9,372 nt of DNA, from positions 1-9,372 of the forward strand of contig DIZU01000054.1 of assembly GCA_002429455.1 (NCBI GenBank), in the 5' to 3' direction. Made by a program: the position numbers and the translations under genes. Positions 1 to 6,450 of the stretch are shown here, one piece after another (the stretch's first letter is position 1; each line of letters starts with the position of its first letter). Origin of the DNA: Methylotenera sp. UBA6020. GTDB taxonomy: Bacteria > Pseudomonadota > Gammaproteobacteria > Burkholderiales > Methylophilaceae. Below the pieces are notes generated by a model. That model was not told the origin of the DNA. It saw only the letters and a program-made list of their open reading frames with translations, and did not search any database.

Positions 1-1
1 G

Positions 2-1924
2 GTTTATCAGTCCCATATTCGTCAGGTTTTGGATTCCGGCGAGCAATACGAGTGGGAGCTGGGCTGGGAGCAAGGTGATGGCAGTTCTATCTGTTTTTTA
101 GTACGGGGAGTACCCGAATTTGGTTCGGACGGGAAGGTCACCAGCGTGCTGGTGTTTTCCCGAGATATTACCGAACGCAAGCGGATGGAAGCCTTATTGT
201 ACGAGCGGGAACAGACATTCCGTAATTTGGTGGAAAACGCACCTGACATTATCGTGCGCTACGATACGCAATGCCGCCGCACCTATATCAATGCTGCTTA
301 CACCCAGGCATCTTACAGGCCTACTCTGCTCGGGAAAACGCCGATGGAAGATTGGGCGATACCCACCGGGCCAGGAGAGGCGGCCGCTTTTCAAGCAAAT
401 CTCCAGAAAGTACTGGACAGTGGTGAGCCAGGCGAGTGGGAGGTTCGCTGGAAGAACACAGACGGCAGATCGGCTTGTTTCCTGCTACGCGGCGTGCCAG
501 AATTCGATCTAAAAGGGAACGTCACCAGTGTACTGACTTTTGCCCGCGATATCAGTGATCGCCTGCACTTAGAGGAGGAGATGCGTCGTCAGGCTAGCTA
601 CGACGCCCTGACTGGGTTGCCAAACCGACGCATGTTCGGCGACCGCCTGCATGAGGAGATCGCCAGAGCCGATCGCACTGGGAAAATCGTCGCCTTGCTG
701 TTTATCGACCTGGATCGATTCAAGGAGGTTAACGATAGCCTGGGACATGAAGTTGGTGACCGCCTGTTGATTGATGCTGCGCAGCGAATCCAGCATTGCG
801 TGCGCGAATCGGATGCTGTGGCGCGTCTGGGTGGAGATGAGTTCGTCGTGATTGTGCCTGAGGTCGAAGAGGCCGTTCATCTTGGCCGTATCGCACAAGC
901 CATTGTCGACAGCATGGTGCAGCCATTTAATCTCGATGGGTACATGGCCTACATCTCGGCTAGCATCGGTATCGCCTGTTACCCGGATGATGCCAGCAAC
1001 GAGGGAATCCTGGTCGGCTGTGCCGATCAGGCCATGTATGCGGCCAAAGCGCAGGGGCGCAACGGTTTCAGCTTTTTCACGCGCGATATGCAGGAGCAGG
1101 TGCAGCACAGGCTGCTGTTGGCCCACGACATGTACGATGCCTTGCAGAAGGGTCAGTTGCAAGTCTGGATGCAGCCTATTGTGGAGGTTGCGACGGGACA
1201 GGTTGTTAAAGCCGAAGCTTTGCTGCGCTGGTTGCACCCACAGCGCGGCATGGTGGCACCAGATATATTTATCCCGGTCGCGGAAGAGACGGGTGCTATT
1301 CACGAGATCGGTGACTGGGTCTTTCGTGAGGCAGCTTTAACTGCCAAGCGCTGGCTGGAAATGCGCGCTGCTAATGGACTTGCGATGGTGCCATGTCAGA
1401 TTAGCGTTAATATGTCGCCACGCCAATTTGTGCGCGCTAACGTTGGTGAGTCGTGGATCGAGTATCTTAGAGAAATTGACCTGCCTGCGGAACGTATGGC
1501 AATCGAAATCACAGAGGGTATATTGCTTGGTGATCAGGCCGACATCCTGGGTAAGTTGAGCAAATTCCGCGAGGCGGGTATTCAGGTGGCGCTGGATGAT
1601 TTTGGTACTGGTTATTCAGCCATGGCCTACCTTAAGAGGTTCAATATTGATTACCTGAAAATTGACCGCTCATTTGTGCGCGATCTGGAGACCGATCCGA
1701 ACGATCGTGCCATCGCTGAGGCTATTGTCGTCATGGCGCACAAACTTGGCCTGAAGGTCATTGCCGAAGGGGTGGAAACAGCAGGCCAGCGCGACATGCT
1801 GGCCGCTGTCGGTTGTGAATTCATCCAGGGTTTTTTTTACGCACGGCCAATGCCGTTGAACGAGTTTATGGAATTTGTTCGCATCAGCGACACAAAGAGT
1901 ATGCGCCACAGTATTTACGGGTAA
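2..1924 (+). CDS. PAS-PAS-GGDEF-EAL cyclic-di-GMP signalling protein, 5' end missing
   Basis: A sensor protein that probably makes and/or breaks cyclic-di-GMP. The frame is open to the window edge, so the N-terminus is lost. The TTG at 29 lies inside a PAS domain and is not a real start. Residues here count from that TTG. The tail of one PAS/PAC domain (to about 55) is followed by a complete PAS/PAC (about 62-178), then GGDEF (about 190-350) and EAL (about 365-620). GGDEF is intact (GGDEF 268-272). An RxxD inhibitory site (RESD 259-262) sits exactly five residues before it, so product inhibition is likely. EAL motifs also look complete: EAL 396-398, N461, E496, DDFGTGYS from 523, K544, E580/E583 and QGFF from 600. 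Both activities are therefore possible; which dominates cannot be read from sequence. No membrane segment is visible in the part present. It sits 146 bases before fae on the same strand. Confidence 0.93.
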   Translation, partial: VYQSHIRQVLDSGEQYEWELGWEQGDGSSICFLVRGVPEFGSDGKVTSVLVFSRDITERKRMEALLYEREQTFRNLVENAPDIIVRYDTQCRRTYINAAYTQASYRPTLLGKTPMEDWAIPTGPGEAAAFQANLQKVLDSGEPGEWEVRWKNTDGRSACFLLRGVPEFDLKGNVTSVLTFARDISDRLHLEEEMRRQASYDALTGLPNRRMFGDRLHEEIARADRTGKIVALLFIDLDRFKEVNDSLGHEVGDRLLIDAAQRIQHCVRESDAVARLGGDEFVVIVPEVEEAVHLGRIAQAIVDSMVQPFNLDGYMAYISASIGIACYPDDASNEGILVGCADQAMYAAKAQGRNGFSFFTRDMQEQVQHRLLLAHDMYDALQKGQLQVWMQPIVEVATGQVVKAEALLRWLHPQRGMVAPDIFIPVAEETGAIHEIGDWVFREAALTAKRWLEMRAANGLAMVPCQISVNMSPRQFVRANVGESWIEYLREIDLPAERMAIEITEGILLGDQADILGKLSKFREAGIQVALDDFGTGYSAMAYLKRFNIDYLKIDRSFVRDLETDPNDRAIAEAIVVMAHKLGLKVIAEGVETAGQRDMLAAVGCEFIQGFFYARPMPLNEFMEFVRISDTKSMRHSIYG

Positions 1925-1984
1925 GCAATGGTTACTGATGGATTTGCATCAGGTTGCGCACTGCAGATAGGGGCATGAAGTAGC

Positions 1985-2006
1985 AGTAGGGTTTTAGAAG
2001 TAGGGT
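1985..2006 (+). repeat. Short direct repeat upstream of fae
   Basis: AGTAGGGT occurs at 1985-1992 and again at 1999-2006, with starts 14 bases apart, in the spacer before fae. Two same-orientation copies could be an activator half-site pair, but the element is short and may be chance. Confidence 0.35.
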
Positions 2007-2010
2007 GAAG

Positions 2011-2030
2011 GCAGCGCTGTATAGTGCTGC
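2011..2030 (+). other. Hairpin in the spacer between the GGDEF-EAL gene and fae
   Basis: GCAGCGCT and AGTGCTGC pair as an 8-bp RNA stem (one G-U) around a GTAT loop. A run of seven T begins only about 16 bases after the stem, so this is not a textbook intrinsic terminator. It may be a weak terminator of the upstream gene, or a leader structure of fae. No good sigma70 promoter was found between it and fae; TATAAG at 2040-2045 resembles a -10 but has no matching -35. Confidence 0.4.
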
Positions 2031-2060
2031 TAAGTTAATTATAAGATTTTTTTGATATTT

Positions 2061-2064
2061 GGAG
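2061..2064 (+). promoter_or_regulatory. Ribosome binding site of fae
   Basis: GGAG lies six bases before ATG 2071. This decides the start: the longer frame from TTG 2059 would place the initiation codon on top of this Shine-Dalgarno sequence, and the protein family begins at the ATG. Confidence 0.75.
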
Positions 2065-2070
2065 AAAAGA

Positions 2071-2691
2071 ATGGCTGTTATTGATCGTGTTTTAATAGGT
2101 GAAGCATTAGTGATTGAAAATCGTCCGGACGGCAATGGCCTGGACCTCAAGAATGTTGCTCACATTGACCTCATCATGGGGCCACGCGGCAGTGCTGCTG
2201 AAGATGCATTCTGCCGCACCTTGACGGACCAAAAAGAAGGCGTAAACGGCTTGCTAGCCATTATTGCGCCGAATATGATGGTAAAGCCTAACACCGTGAT
2301 GTTCAATAAAGTGACCATCAAGGATGGCAGACAAGCGGTACAGATGTTTGGCCCGGCCCAACGCGGCATTTCCATGGCGGTGATGGACTGCGTAGCTGAT
2401 GGCACCATTCCGGTTGAAGAAGCTGACGACGTATTCATCTGTGTCGGCGTATTCATTGACCATAAAGCGGACATTGATGAACGCGTACAAGACTGGAATT
2501 ACGAAGCCACCAAACAGGCCATCAAAAGCGCAATTGCGCGTGAGCCAAAAGCAGCAGATCTGCTGAAGATTTATAAAGAATCTTCACATCCCTTTGCGGC
2601 CACCAGCAAAGAAAATCGCAATAGAAGAGTAGATGATGTCGCAGCAGAGTTAGCGGTAAAACAGATGAAAGAGCGTAAATCACTGACATAA
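2071..2691 (+). CDS. fae: Formaldehyde-activating enzyme (Fae) paralogue, divergent and extended
   Basis: Fae condenses formaldehyde with tetrahydromethanopterin to methylene-H4MPT in the cytoplasm, the entry to the C1 oxidation pathway of methylotrophs. The 206-residue product has the family's core: GEALV at 10-14, [13 protein letters not shown] at 29-41 with the conserved active-site His (H31), [20 protein letters not shown] from 71, QMFGPAQ 91-97, NYEATK 143-148 and HPFA 173-176. Two things differ from ordinary Fae of about 170 residues. The loop between GEALV and VAHIDL (residues 15-28, [13 protein letters not shown]) is about nine residues longer. A charged tail of some 30 residues (177-206), probably helical, follows HPFA, where normal Fae almost ends. 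It is therefore probably one of the secondary Fae paralogues found in methylotrophs, not the main housekeeping copy. Its neighbours are signalling and chemotaxis genes and not other H4MPT genes. Catalysis is plausible because the core is kept; a sensing or formaldehyde-binding role is an alternative. Confidence 0.93.
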   Translation: MAVIDRVLIGEALVIENRPDGNGLDLKNVAHIDLIMGPRGSAAEDAFCRTLTDQKEGVNGLLAIIAPNMMVKPNTVMFNKVTIKDGRQAVQMFGPAQRGISMAVMDCVADGTIPVEEADDVFICVGVFIDHKADIDERVQDWNYEATKQAIKSAIAREPKAADLLKIYKESSHPFAATSKENRNRRVDDVAAELAVKQMKERKSLT

Positions 2692-2746
2692 GGCAATAAG
2701 TAGGCGTATTGACTCACATCGTTGTTTATTCGGGCACATAGAGGTC

Positions 2747-2881
2747 ATGGCATTATTGGCCATGGCTTTCAGAATCCCGGATGAACAAGCTGTAGAGAAG
2801 CGCTATTCGATCACGACTAGATTGGCATTCTGGGGACTAACGGCGGTACCCGGATTAGCCCGAATATTTCATGAAGGATAA
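2747..2881 (+). CDS. Possible small ORF (44 aa), doubtful
   Basis: An ATG-to-TAA frame encodes 44 residues, beginning MALLAMAFRIPDEQ and containing RLAFWGLTAVPGLARIF, which is weakly hydrophobic. The frame is also open upstream without a stop back to the end of fae. Against it: the only purine-rich match, GAGG at 2741-2744, is two bases from the ATG, which is too close. Rare-looking codons (AGA, CTA, CGA, ATA) are more common than in neighbouring genes. I do not recognise the product. It could be a relic of a decayed gene or chance. Confidence 0.17.
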   Translation: MALLAMAFRIPDEQAVEKRYSITTRLAFWGLTAVPGLARIFHEG

Positions 2882-2981
2882 GTAATGATAACGAGGGTAG
2901 TGCTAGACACGTCCTCATGCTGATTACAAGGGTTGAACATAGGTGACGCTTTAATCGCGATAAGGCAATAAGCTTTCGCGT

Positions 2982-3010
2982 TTGAATAACTAACTTTCAC
3001 TCAGGATAAT
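2982..3010 (+). promoter_or_regulatory. Sigma70-type promoter for the cheRDB genes
   Basis: TTGAAT (2982-2987) and GATAAT (3005-3010) are separated by exactly 17 bases, matching TTGACA/TATAAT at four and five of six positions. Transcription would start near 3017, leaving a leader of about 195 bases before cheR. This is the best sigma70 match I found in the spacer. Confidence 0.5.
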
Positions 3011-3024
3011 GCGCTTTAGCGCAT
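3009..3024. promoter_or_regulatory. Palindrome over the -10/+1 of the cheR promoter
   Basis: ATGCGC (3009-3014) and GCGCAT (3019-3024) are perfect inverted arms around TTTA. The element begins inside the -10 hexamer and covers the expected start site. It could be a repressor operator or a hairpin at the very 5' end of the transcript. The position is suggestive; the function is inferred. Confidence 0.4.
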
Positions 3025-3060
3025 AGGTTCTCTGCAGAGGATTTTTATAGTCTTGGTTGG

Positions 3061-3104
3061 TATATTCCACGAAAATGCCAAGCACTGGTAGCGCGTGGAA
3101 TATA
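3061..3104. repeat. 44-base inverted repeat in the cheR leader
   Basis: TATATTCCACG (3061-3071) is a perfect reverse complement of CGTGGAATATA (3094-3104). Inside it, TGCCA (3076-3080) and TGGTA (3086-3090) can pair in RNA with one G-U, giving a two-part stem-loop. No T-run follows, so it is not an intrinsic terminator. It lies downstream of the predicted promoter and about 107 bases before cheR, so it would be part of the 5' untranslated leader. Alternatively it is a binding site for a dimeric regulator. Confidence 0.55.
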
Positions 3105-3211
3105 TGCACTTGAAAGATGCAACCTTTACCAAACTTCCAGATGATGAATCCACCCAATAATCTGGTTAGTCATGAAATGTATTCTTAATAATTATAGGGT
3201 GAGAATGTGCG

Positions 3212-4096
3212 ATGTTAAGACAAGAAAATCAGGTGGAAAGCCGTGAGTTTGATTTTACTCCTCACGATTTTACTAGGGTTCGTAAACTCATATACCAACA
3301 TGCAGGTATTTCTCTATCTGAAGCTAAAACCGATATGGTGTATAGCCGCATCGGTCGTCGGCTTCGTGCCGTGGGCTATGATTCATTCAAGGAATACCTT
3401 GATAACCTTGAAAGCCAGAGTAATCCGGACGAATGGGAAGCGTTTACCAATGCACTAACCACTAATCTCACTTCATTTTTCCGCGAAGAGCACCATTTCC
3501 CCATACTTGCCGAACACCTGGTGCAGTTAAAGACGCCTATTCGTATCTGGTGTTCTGCCGCTTCTACTGGTGAAGAGCCCTATACCATTGCCATGACGGC
3601 ATGTGAGGCTTTTGGTACCATGAAGCCCCCGGTAGAGATTATTGCCACGGATATTGATACCAATGTGCTGGCCACTGCTGCGCGTGGCGTGTATCCATAT
3701 GAGCGTGTAAGCAAACTGTCAGATAAACGCCGTAAAGACTTTTTTCAGAAAGGCACTGGCGCACATGAAGGTTCAGTCCGCGTGCGCAATGAACTGCGTA
3801 GCCTGATTACCTTTCAGCAGCTTAATTTGCTTGATGAACAATGGGCATTGAAAGAACCGTTTGATGCGATTTTTTGCCGGAATGTGATGATCTATTTCGA
3901 TAAGCCTACGCAATCTAAAATCCTGAGTCACTTTGTACCTTTGATGAAGCCCCATGCCTTTTTATTTGCCGGACATTCAGAGAACTTTCTCTATGTTTCC
4001 AATGAGTTCCATTTACGCGGCAAGACTGTATATGAATTAAGCGGTGACAAGGATGCCAAATCTGGCACAACTCCGTCTAGAGGTAGCGTTATATGA
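3212..4096 (+). CDS. cheR: Chemotaxis protein methyltransferase CheR
   Basis: CheR transfers methyl groups from S-adenosylmethionine to glutamates of chemoreceptors (MCPs), driving adaptation. The 294-residue length is typical. An N-terminal helical CheR domain (about 14-90, ending in TNLTSFFRE) precedes the SAM-dependent methyltransferase fold. The SAM-binding motif WCSAASTGEEPYTIA starts at 113, the acidic ATDID strand is at 145-149, and the conserved FCRNVMIYFD is at 211-220. No C-terminal NWETF-like receptor-tethering pentapeptide would be expected on CheR itself, and none is seen. ATG 3212 is preceded by GGTGAG (3198-3203) at usable distance. The ATG of cheD overlaps the stop as ATGA, so the two genes are translationally coupled. 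A sigma70-like promoter lies about 200 bases upstream. Confidence 0.97.
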   Translation: MLRQENQVESREFDFTPHDFTRVRKLIYQHAGISLSEAKTDMVYSRIGRRLRAVGYDSFKEYLDNLESQSNPDEWEAFTNALTTNLTSFFREEHHFPILAEHLVQLKTPIRIWCSAASTGEEPYTIAMTACEAFGTMKPPVEIIATDIDTNVLATAARGVYPYERVSKLSDKRRKDFFQKGTGAHEGSVRVRNELRSLITFQQLNLLDEQWALKEPFDAIFCRNVMIYFDKPTQSKILSHFVPLMKPHAFLFAGHSENFLYVSNEFHLRGKTVYELSGDKDAKSGTTPSRGSVI

Positions 4097-4701
4097 GCAT
4101 GCTAGAGGAAGAAATCTCTACTACGCTGTATTATGATCGTACTTTTGACTGTGACGCTGCAAAAATTTCGCCCGGCGAGTACTATTTTACCGATAAAGAT
4201 ATGGTGATCGTCACGGTACTAGGCTCTTGTGTTTCTGCCTGTATACGCGACAATATGACTGGAATTGGAGGCATGAATCACTTCATGTTGCCGGATTGCG
4301 CCAGTGCCGACAAAGATAGCCCAGTTTCGGAATCCATGCGCTATGGTACTTATGCCATGGAAGTGCTGATCAACCAGTTATTGCGTAACGGTGCCCGTCG
4401 TGAAAACCTGGAAGCCAAGATTTTTGGTGGTGGCAATGTGTTGAGAAGCTTTACGACAATAAATGTAGGCGACCGAAATGCGGTTTTTGTACGAAAATTT
4501 CTCAACGAAGAGCGTATTCGTATTACTGGTGAGGATCTACTGGATGTTTACCCGAGGAAAGTCTACTACTTTCCAAAAACGGGAAGGGTCTTAGTCAAGA
4601 AACTGAAACAACTGAACAATTACACATTGGTTAAACGCGAAGAAGCCTATGCAAGTAAGCTGAAAAACAATGACGTGGGTGGTGAAGTCGAGTTGTTTTA
4701 A
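4093..4701 (+). CDS. cheD: Chemoreceptor glutamine deamidase CheD
   Basis: CheD deamidates specific glutamines of chemoreceptors to glutamates, creating sites that CheR can methylate; in some species it also works with CheC, which is not seen here. The family's catalytic Cys and His are in place: C46 in VLGSCVSAC and H63 in GGMNHFMLP, 17 residues apart as in characterised CheD. The GGGNVL motif (about 112-117) is also present. At 202 residues it is slightly long, with an extended C-terminal tail (after about 165) rich in Lys and Glu. The start ATG overlaps the cheR stop, and GAGG at 4080-4083, inside cheR, serves as its ribosome binding site. The position between cheR and cheB is standard for betaproteobacteria. 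Confidence 0.96.
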   Translation: MSMLEEEISTTLYYDRTFDCDAAKISPGEYYFTDKDMVIVTVLGSCVSACIRDNMTGIGGMNHFMLPDCASADKDSPVSESMRYGTYAMEVLINQLLRNGARRENLEAKIFGGGNVLRSFTTINVGDRNAVFVRKFLNEERIRITGEDLLDVYPRKVYYFPKTGRVLVKKLKQLNNYTLVKREEAYASKLKNNDVGGEVELF

Positions 4702-4727
4702 TCATGAACTGAGTGTGGAACCAAGAA

Positions 4728-4781
4728 AAGATAACTAATATTAAGATAACTACGGCAAGATAATAAGACACGAGATAAGTA
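4728..4781 (+). repeat. Four phased AAGATAA repeats between cheD and cheB
   Basis: In the 81-base cheD-cheB gap, AAGATAACTA occurs at 4728-4737 and 4743-4752. AAGATAATAA follows at 4757-4766, and a fourth copy, GAGATAAGTA, at 4772-4781 touches the cheB ATG. Repeat starts are 15, 14 and 15 bases apart. The last copy contains the only plausible, and weak, Shine-Dalgarno sequence (GAG 4772-4774). The array may be a decayed tandem duplication, or a binding array affecting cheB translation. Confidence 0.6.
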
Positions 4782-4782
4782 A

Positions 4783-5853
4783 ATGAAAATAAAAGTGCTG
4801 GTAATTGATGATTCTGCATTGATTCGTAGTTTGTTGACCGAGATTATTAACAGTCAACGTGATATGGAAGTGGTGGGAGCTGCGCCTGATCCGTTGATTG
4901 CACGTGATATGATTAAGCAGTTGAATCCAGACGTGCTGACTCTGGATGTAGAAATGCCAAAAATGGATGGCTTGGAGTTTCTAGAGCGGTTGATGCATCT
5001 ACGTCCTATGCCTGTCGTCATGGTCTCTACACTGACGGAACGTGGTTCAGAAATCACCTTGCGTGCATTGGAGTTGGGTGCGATTGATTTTGTCACCAAG
5101 CCCAAACTGTCTATCTCTGATGGTATGCGCGAATACACAGATTTAATTGCCGATAAAATTCGTGCGGCCTCACAGGCCAAAATTGCTTCATTGCCGCGTC
5201 AGTCTACGGCGCTCAATGGCCATGCTGCACCAGTTGCTTTACGTAATCCACTGATCAGTAGTGAAAAGTTGTTGATTATCGGTGCTTCGACAGGTGGCAC
5301 AGAGGCTATTAAATCATTTCTGTTACAGATGCCTTCAGATTGCCCCGGCATTCTGATTACTCAGCACATGCCAGCCGGATTTACCAAGTCATTTGCCAAT
5401 CGCCTTGATTCGCTCTGCCAGATTTCGGTTAAAGAGGCGGAAGATGGCGAACGTATTTTACCAGGCCATGCTTACATCGCACCTGGTGATAAACACCTCT
5501 TGCTGGCTAGAAGTGGCGCCAACTATGTCACCCAGCTTAGTGATGATCCGCCGGTTAATCGCCATAAACCCTCTGTCGATGTGCTGTTTGACTCGGCAGC
5601 TATCTTTGCAGGTAAAAATGCCATAGGCGTGATTTTGACCGGCATGGGCAAGGATGGCGCTGTGGGTATGGCTCAGATGAAAGGCGCCGGGGCTTATAAC
5701 TTTGCACAAAATGAAGAAAGCTGTGTGGTCTATGGCATGCCTAAAGAAGCAGTTGCGCATGGTGGCGTTGATGAAGTAGCGCATCTGCATGATTTGCCAA
5801 AACTTGTGCTTAATTATTTGATGGCAAATAGTACTCGCTCGCTACGTGTGTAA
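4783..5853 (+). CDS. cheB: Chemotaxis response regulator methylesterase/deamidase CheB
   Basis: CheB removes methyl groups from receptors (and deamidates glutamines) when phosphorylated by CheA, giving negative feedback on the signal. The receiver domain (about 3-120) has the acidic pair D9/D10, phospho-acceptor D55 in LTLDVEMP, T83 and K106. A linker of about 35 residues leads to the methylesterase domain (about 160-350). The catalytic triad is intact: S169 in [10 protein letters not shown]195 in TQHMPAGF and D291 in GMGKDGA. Each lies five residues later than in enterobacterial CheB. At 356 residues the length is normal. ATG 4783 has only a weak ribosome binding site, set within an unusual repeat array, so translation may be low or may depend on reinitiation after cheD. 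No terminator is obvious after it. Confidence 0.97.
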   Translation: MKIKVLVIDDSALIRSLLTEIINSQRDMEVVGAAPDPLIARDMIKQLNPDVLTLDVEMPKMDGLEFLERLMHLRPMPVVMVSTLTERGSEITLRALELGAIDFVTKPKLSISDGMREYTDLIADKIRAASQAKIASLPRQSTALNGHAAPVALRNPLISSEKLLIIGASTGGTEAIKSFLLQMPSDCPGILITQHMPAGFTKSFANRLDSLCQISVKEAEDGERILPGHAYIAPGDKHLLLARSGANYVTQLSDDPPVNRHKPSVDVLFDSAAIFAGKNAIGVILTGMGKDGAVGMAQMKGAGAYNFAQNEESCVVYGMPKEAVAHGGVDEVAHLHDLPKLVLNYLMANSTRSLRV

Positions 5854-5894
5854 TCAATGATATGCAGATTAATGATGCAGAGCTGTAATAAGCG

Positions 5895-5927
5895 AAGCTT
5901 TTATACCGCTGCTTTCGGCTAAAGCTT
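5895..5927. repeat. Inverted repeat overlapping the sigma28 -35 element
   Basis: AAGCTTT (5895-5901) pairs with AAAGCTT (5921-5927), and an inner CCG (5906-5908) can pair with CGG (5916-5918). The right arm coincides with the -35 TAAAGCTT of the promoter before cheY. It could be a terminator for cheB without a T-run, an operator, or partly a by-product of the promoter sequence. Confidence 0.4.
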
Positions 5928-5946
5928 GAACGAACGTAGCCGATAA
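5920..5946 (+). promoter_or_regulatory. Sigma28 (FliA) promoter upstream of cheYZ
   Basis: TAAAGCTT at 5920-5927 is followed after 11 bases by GCCGATAA at 5939-5946. The enterobacterial sigma28 consensus is TAAAGTTT-N11-GCCGATAA, so 15 of 16 specified bases match with exact spacing. Start of transcription would be near 5953, about 95 bases before cheY. This places cheYZ in the late flagellar regulon. Confidence 0.85.
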
Positions 5947-6049
5947 TGAATTAAGAAAACTTTAAATTAGTACAGTACAGAATTAGTCATTCGATAGATT
6001 CGAGGCTGATTTCGAGTGTAAAGAACGACTATTGTTAACGGAGTAAAGA

Positions 6050-6448
6050 ATGGCCAACCCAAATACTAAATTTCTTGTCGTGGATGATTTCTCAACCATG
6101 CGCAGGATAGTCCGCAACCTGCTTAAAGAGCTTGGTTACACCAATGTCGATGAGGCTGAAGATGGCGCAATCGGCCTCAGTAAGCTCAAAGGCGGAGGTT
6201 TCGAATTCGTTGTTTCAGACTGGAATATGCCTAACATGGATGGATTGACCATGTTGCAGCATATTCGTGCCGACCCTGAACTTAAGCATTTGCCGGTGTT
6301 GATGGTAACTGCTGAAGCCAAAAAAGAAAACATTATCGCGGCTGCTCAGGCTGGCGCAAATGGCTATGTAGTCAAGCCGTTTACTGCGGCTACTCTGGAT
6401 GAGAAATTATCGAAAATATTCGAAAAGCTTGAGAAAGCAGGGGCTTAA
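6050..6448 (+). CDS. cheY: Chemotaxis response regulator CheY
   Basis: A single-domain receiver that, once phosphorylated by CheA, binds the flagellar switch (FliM) and changes motor rotation. The 132 residues match E. coli CheY with identical numbering of key residues: D12 and D13 (metal site), D57 in SDWNMP (phosphorylation site), T87, Y106 and K109. The [16 protein letters not shown] helix and the [13 protein letters not shown] and [10 protein letters not shown] stretches are close to the enterobacterial protein, so this is a motor-type CheY and not a generic regulator. GGAG (6040-6043) lies six bases before the ATG. It is transcribed from its own sigma28 promoter and leads directly into cheZ, two bases away. 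Confidence 0.98.
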   Translation: MANPNTKFLVVDDFSTMRRIVRNLLKELGYTNVDEAEDGAIGLSKLKGGGFEFVVSDWNMPNMDGLTMLQHIRADPELKHLPVLMVTAEAKKENIIAAAQAGANGYVVKPFTAATLDEKLSKIFEKLEKAGA

Positions 6449-6450
6449 AT

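Larger units (their letters stand above)
2692..3211. other. 520-base spacer between fae and cheR
   Basis: There is no convincing gene here. The stretch holds a weak 44-codon frame (2747-2881), a sigma70-like promoter (2982-3010), a palindrome over its -10/+1 (3009-3024), a CTCTGCAGAG palindrome (3030-3039) and a long inverted repeat (3061-3104). A 6-bp hairpin (CATGGC 2746-2751 with GCCATG 2759-2764) has no T-run. No clear intrinsic terminator for fae was found. Confidence 0.7.

Noticed and set aside
29..31. TTG as start of the PAS-GGDEF-EAL protein
   Set aside because: The frame is open to the window edge, and residues encoded before it match the second PAS repeat, so the protein begins outside the window.
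569..1303. Minus-strand 244-residue frame opposite the GGDEF/EAL region
   Set aside because: It lies wholly antisense to well-conserved domains, has no family motifs, and is His/Gln rich as expected for a shadow frame.
1831..1838. Run of eight T in the EAL coding region as a phase-variation tract
   Set aside because: The run encodes the conserved QGFF motif (TTT TTT), so it is explained by the protein; eight bases is short for a contingency locus.
2059..2061. TTG as start of fae
   Set aside because: It overlaps the Shine-Dalgarno sequence of ATG 2071, and the family starts at the ATG.
2956..2963. CGCGATAA as a second sigma28 -10 before cheR
   Set aside because: It matches only six of eight bases, and no TAAA lies 15 bases upstream.
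5458..5790. Minus-strand frame of 110 residues inside cheB
   Set aside because: It is antisense to the intact methylesterase domain and has no recognisable motif.
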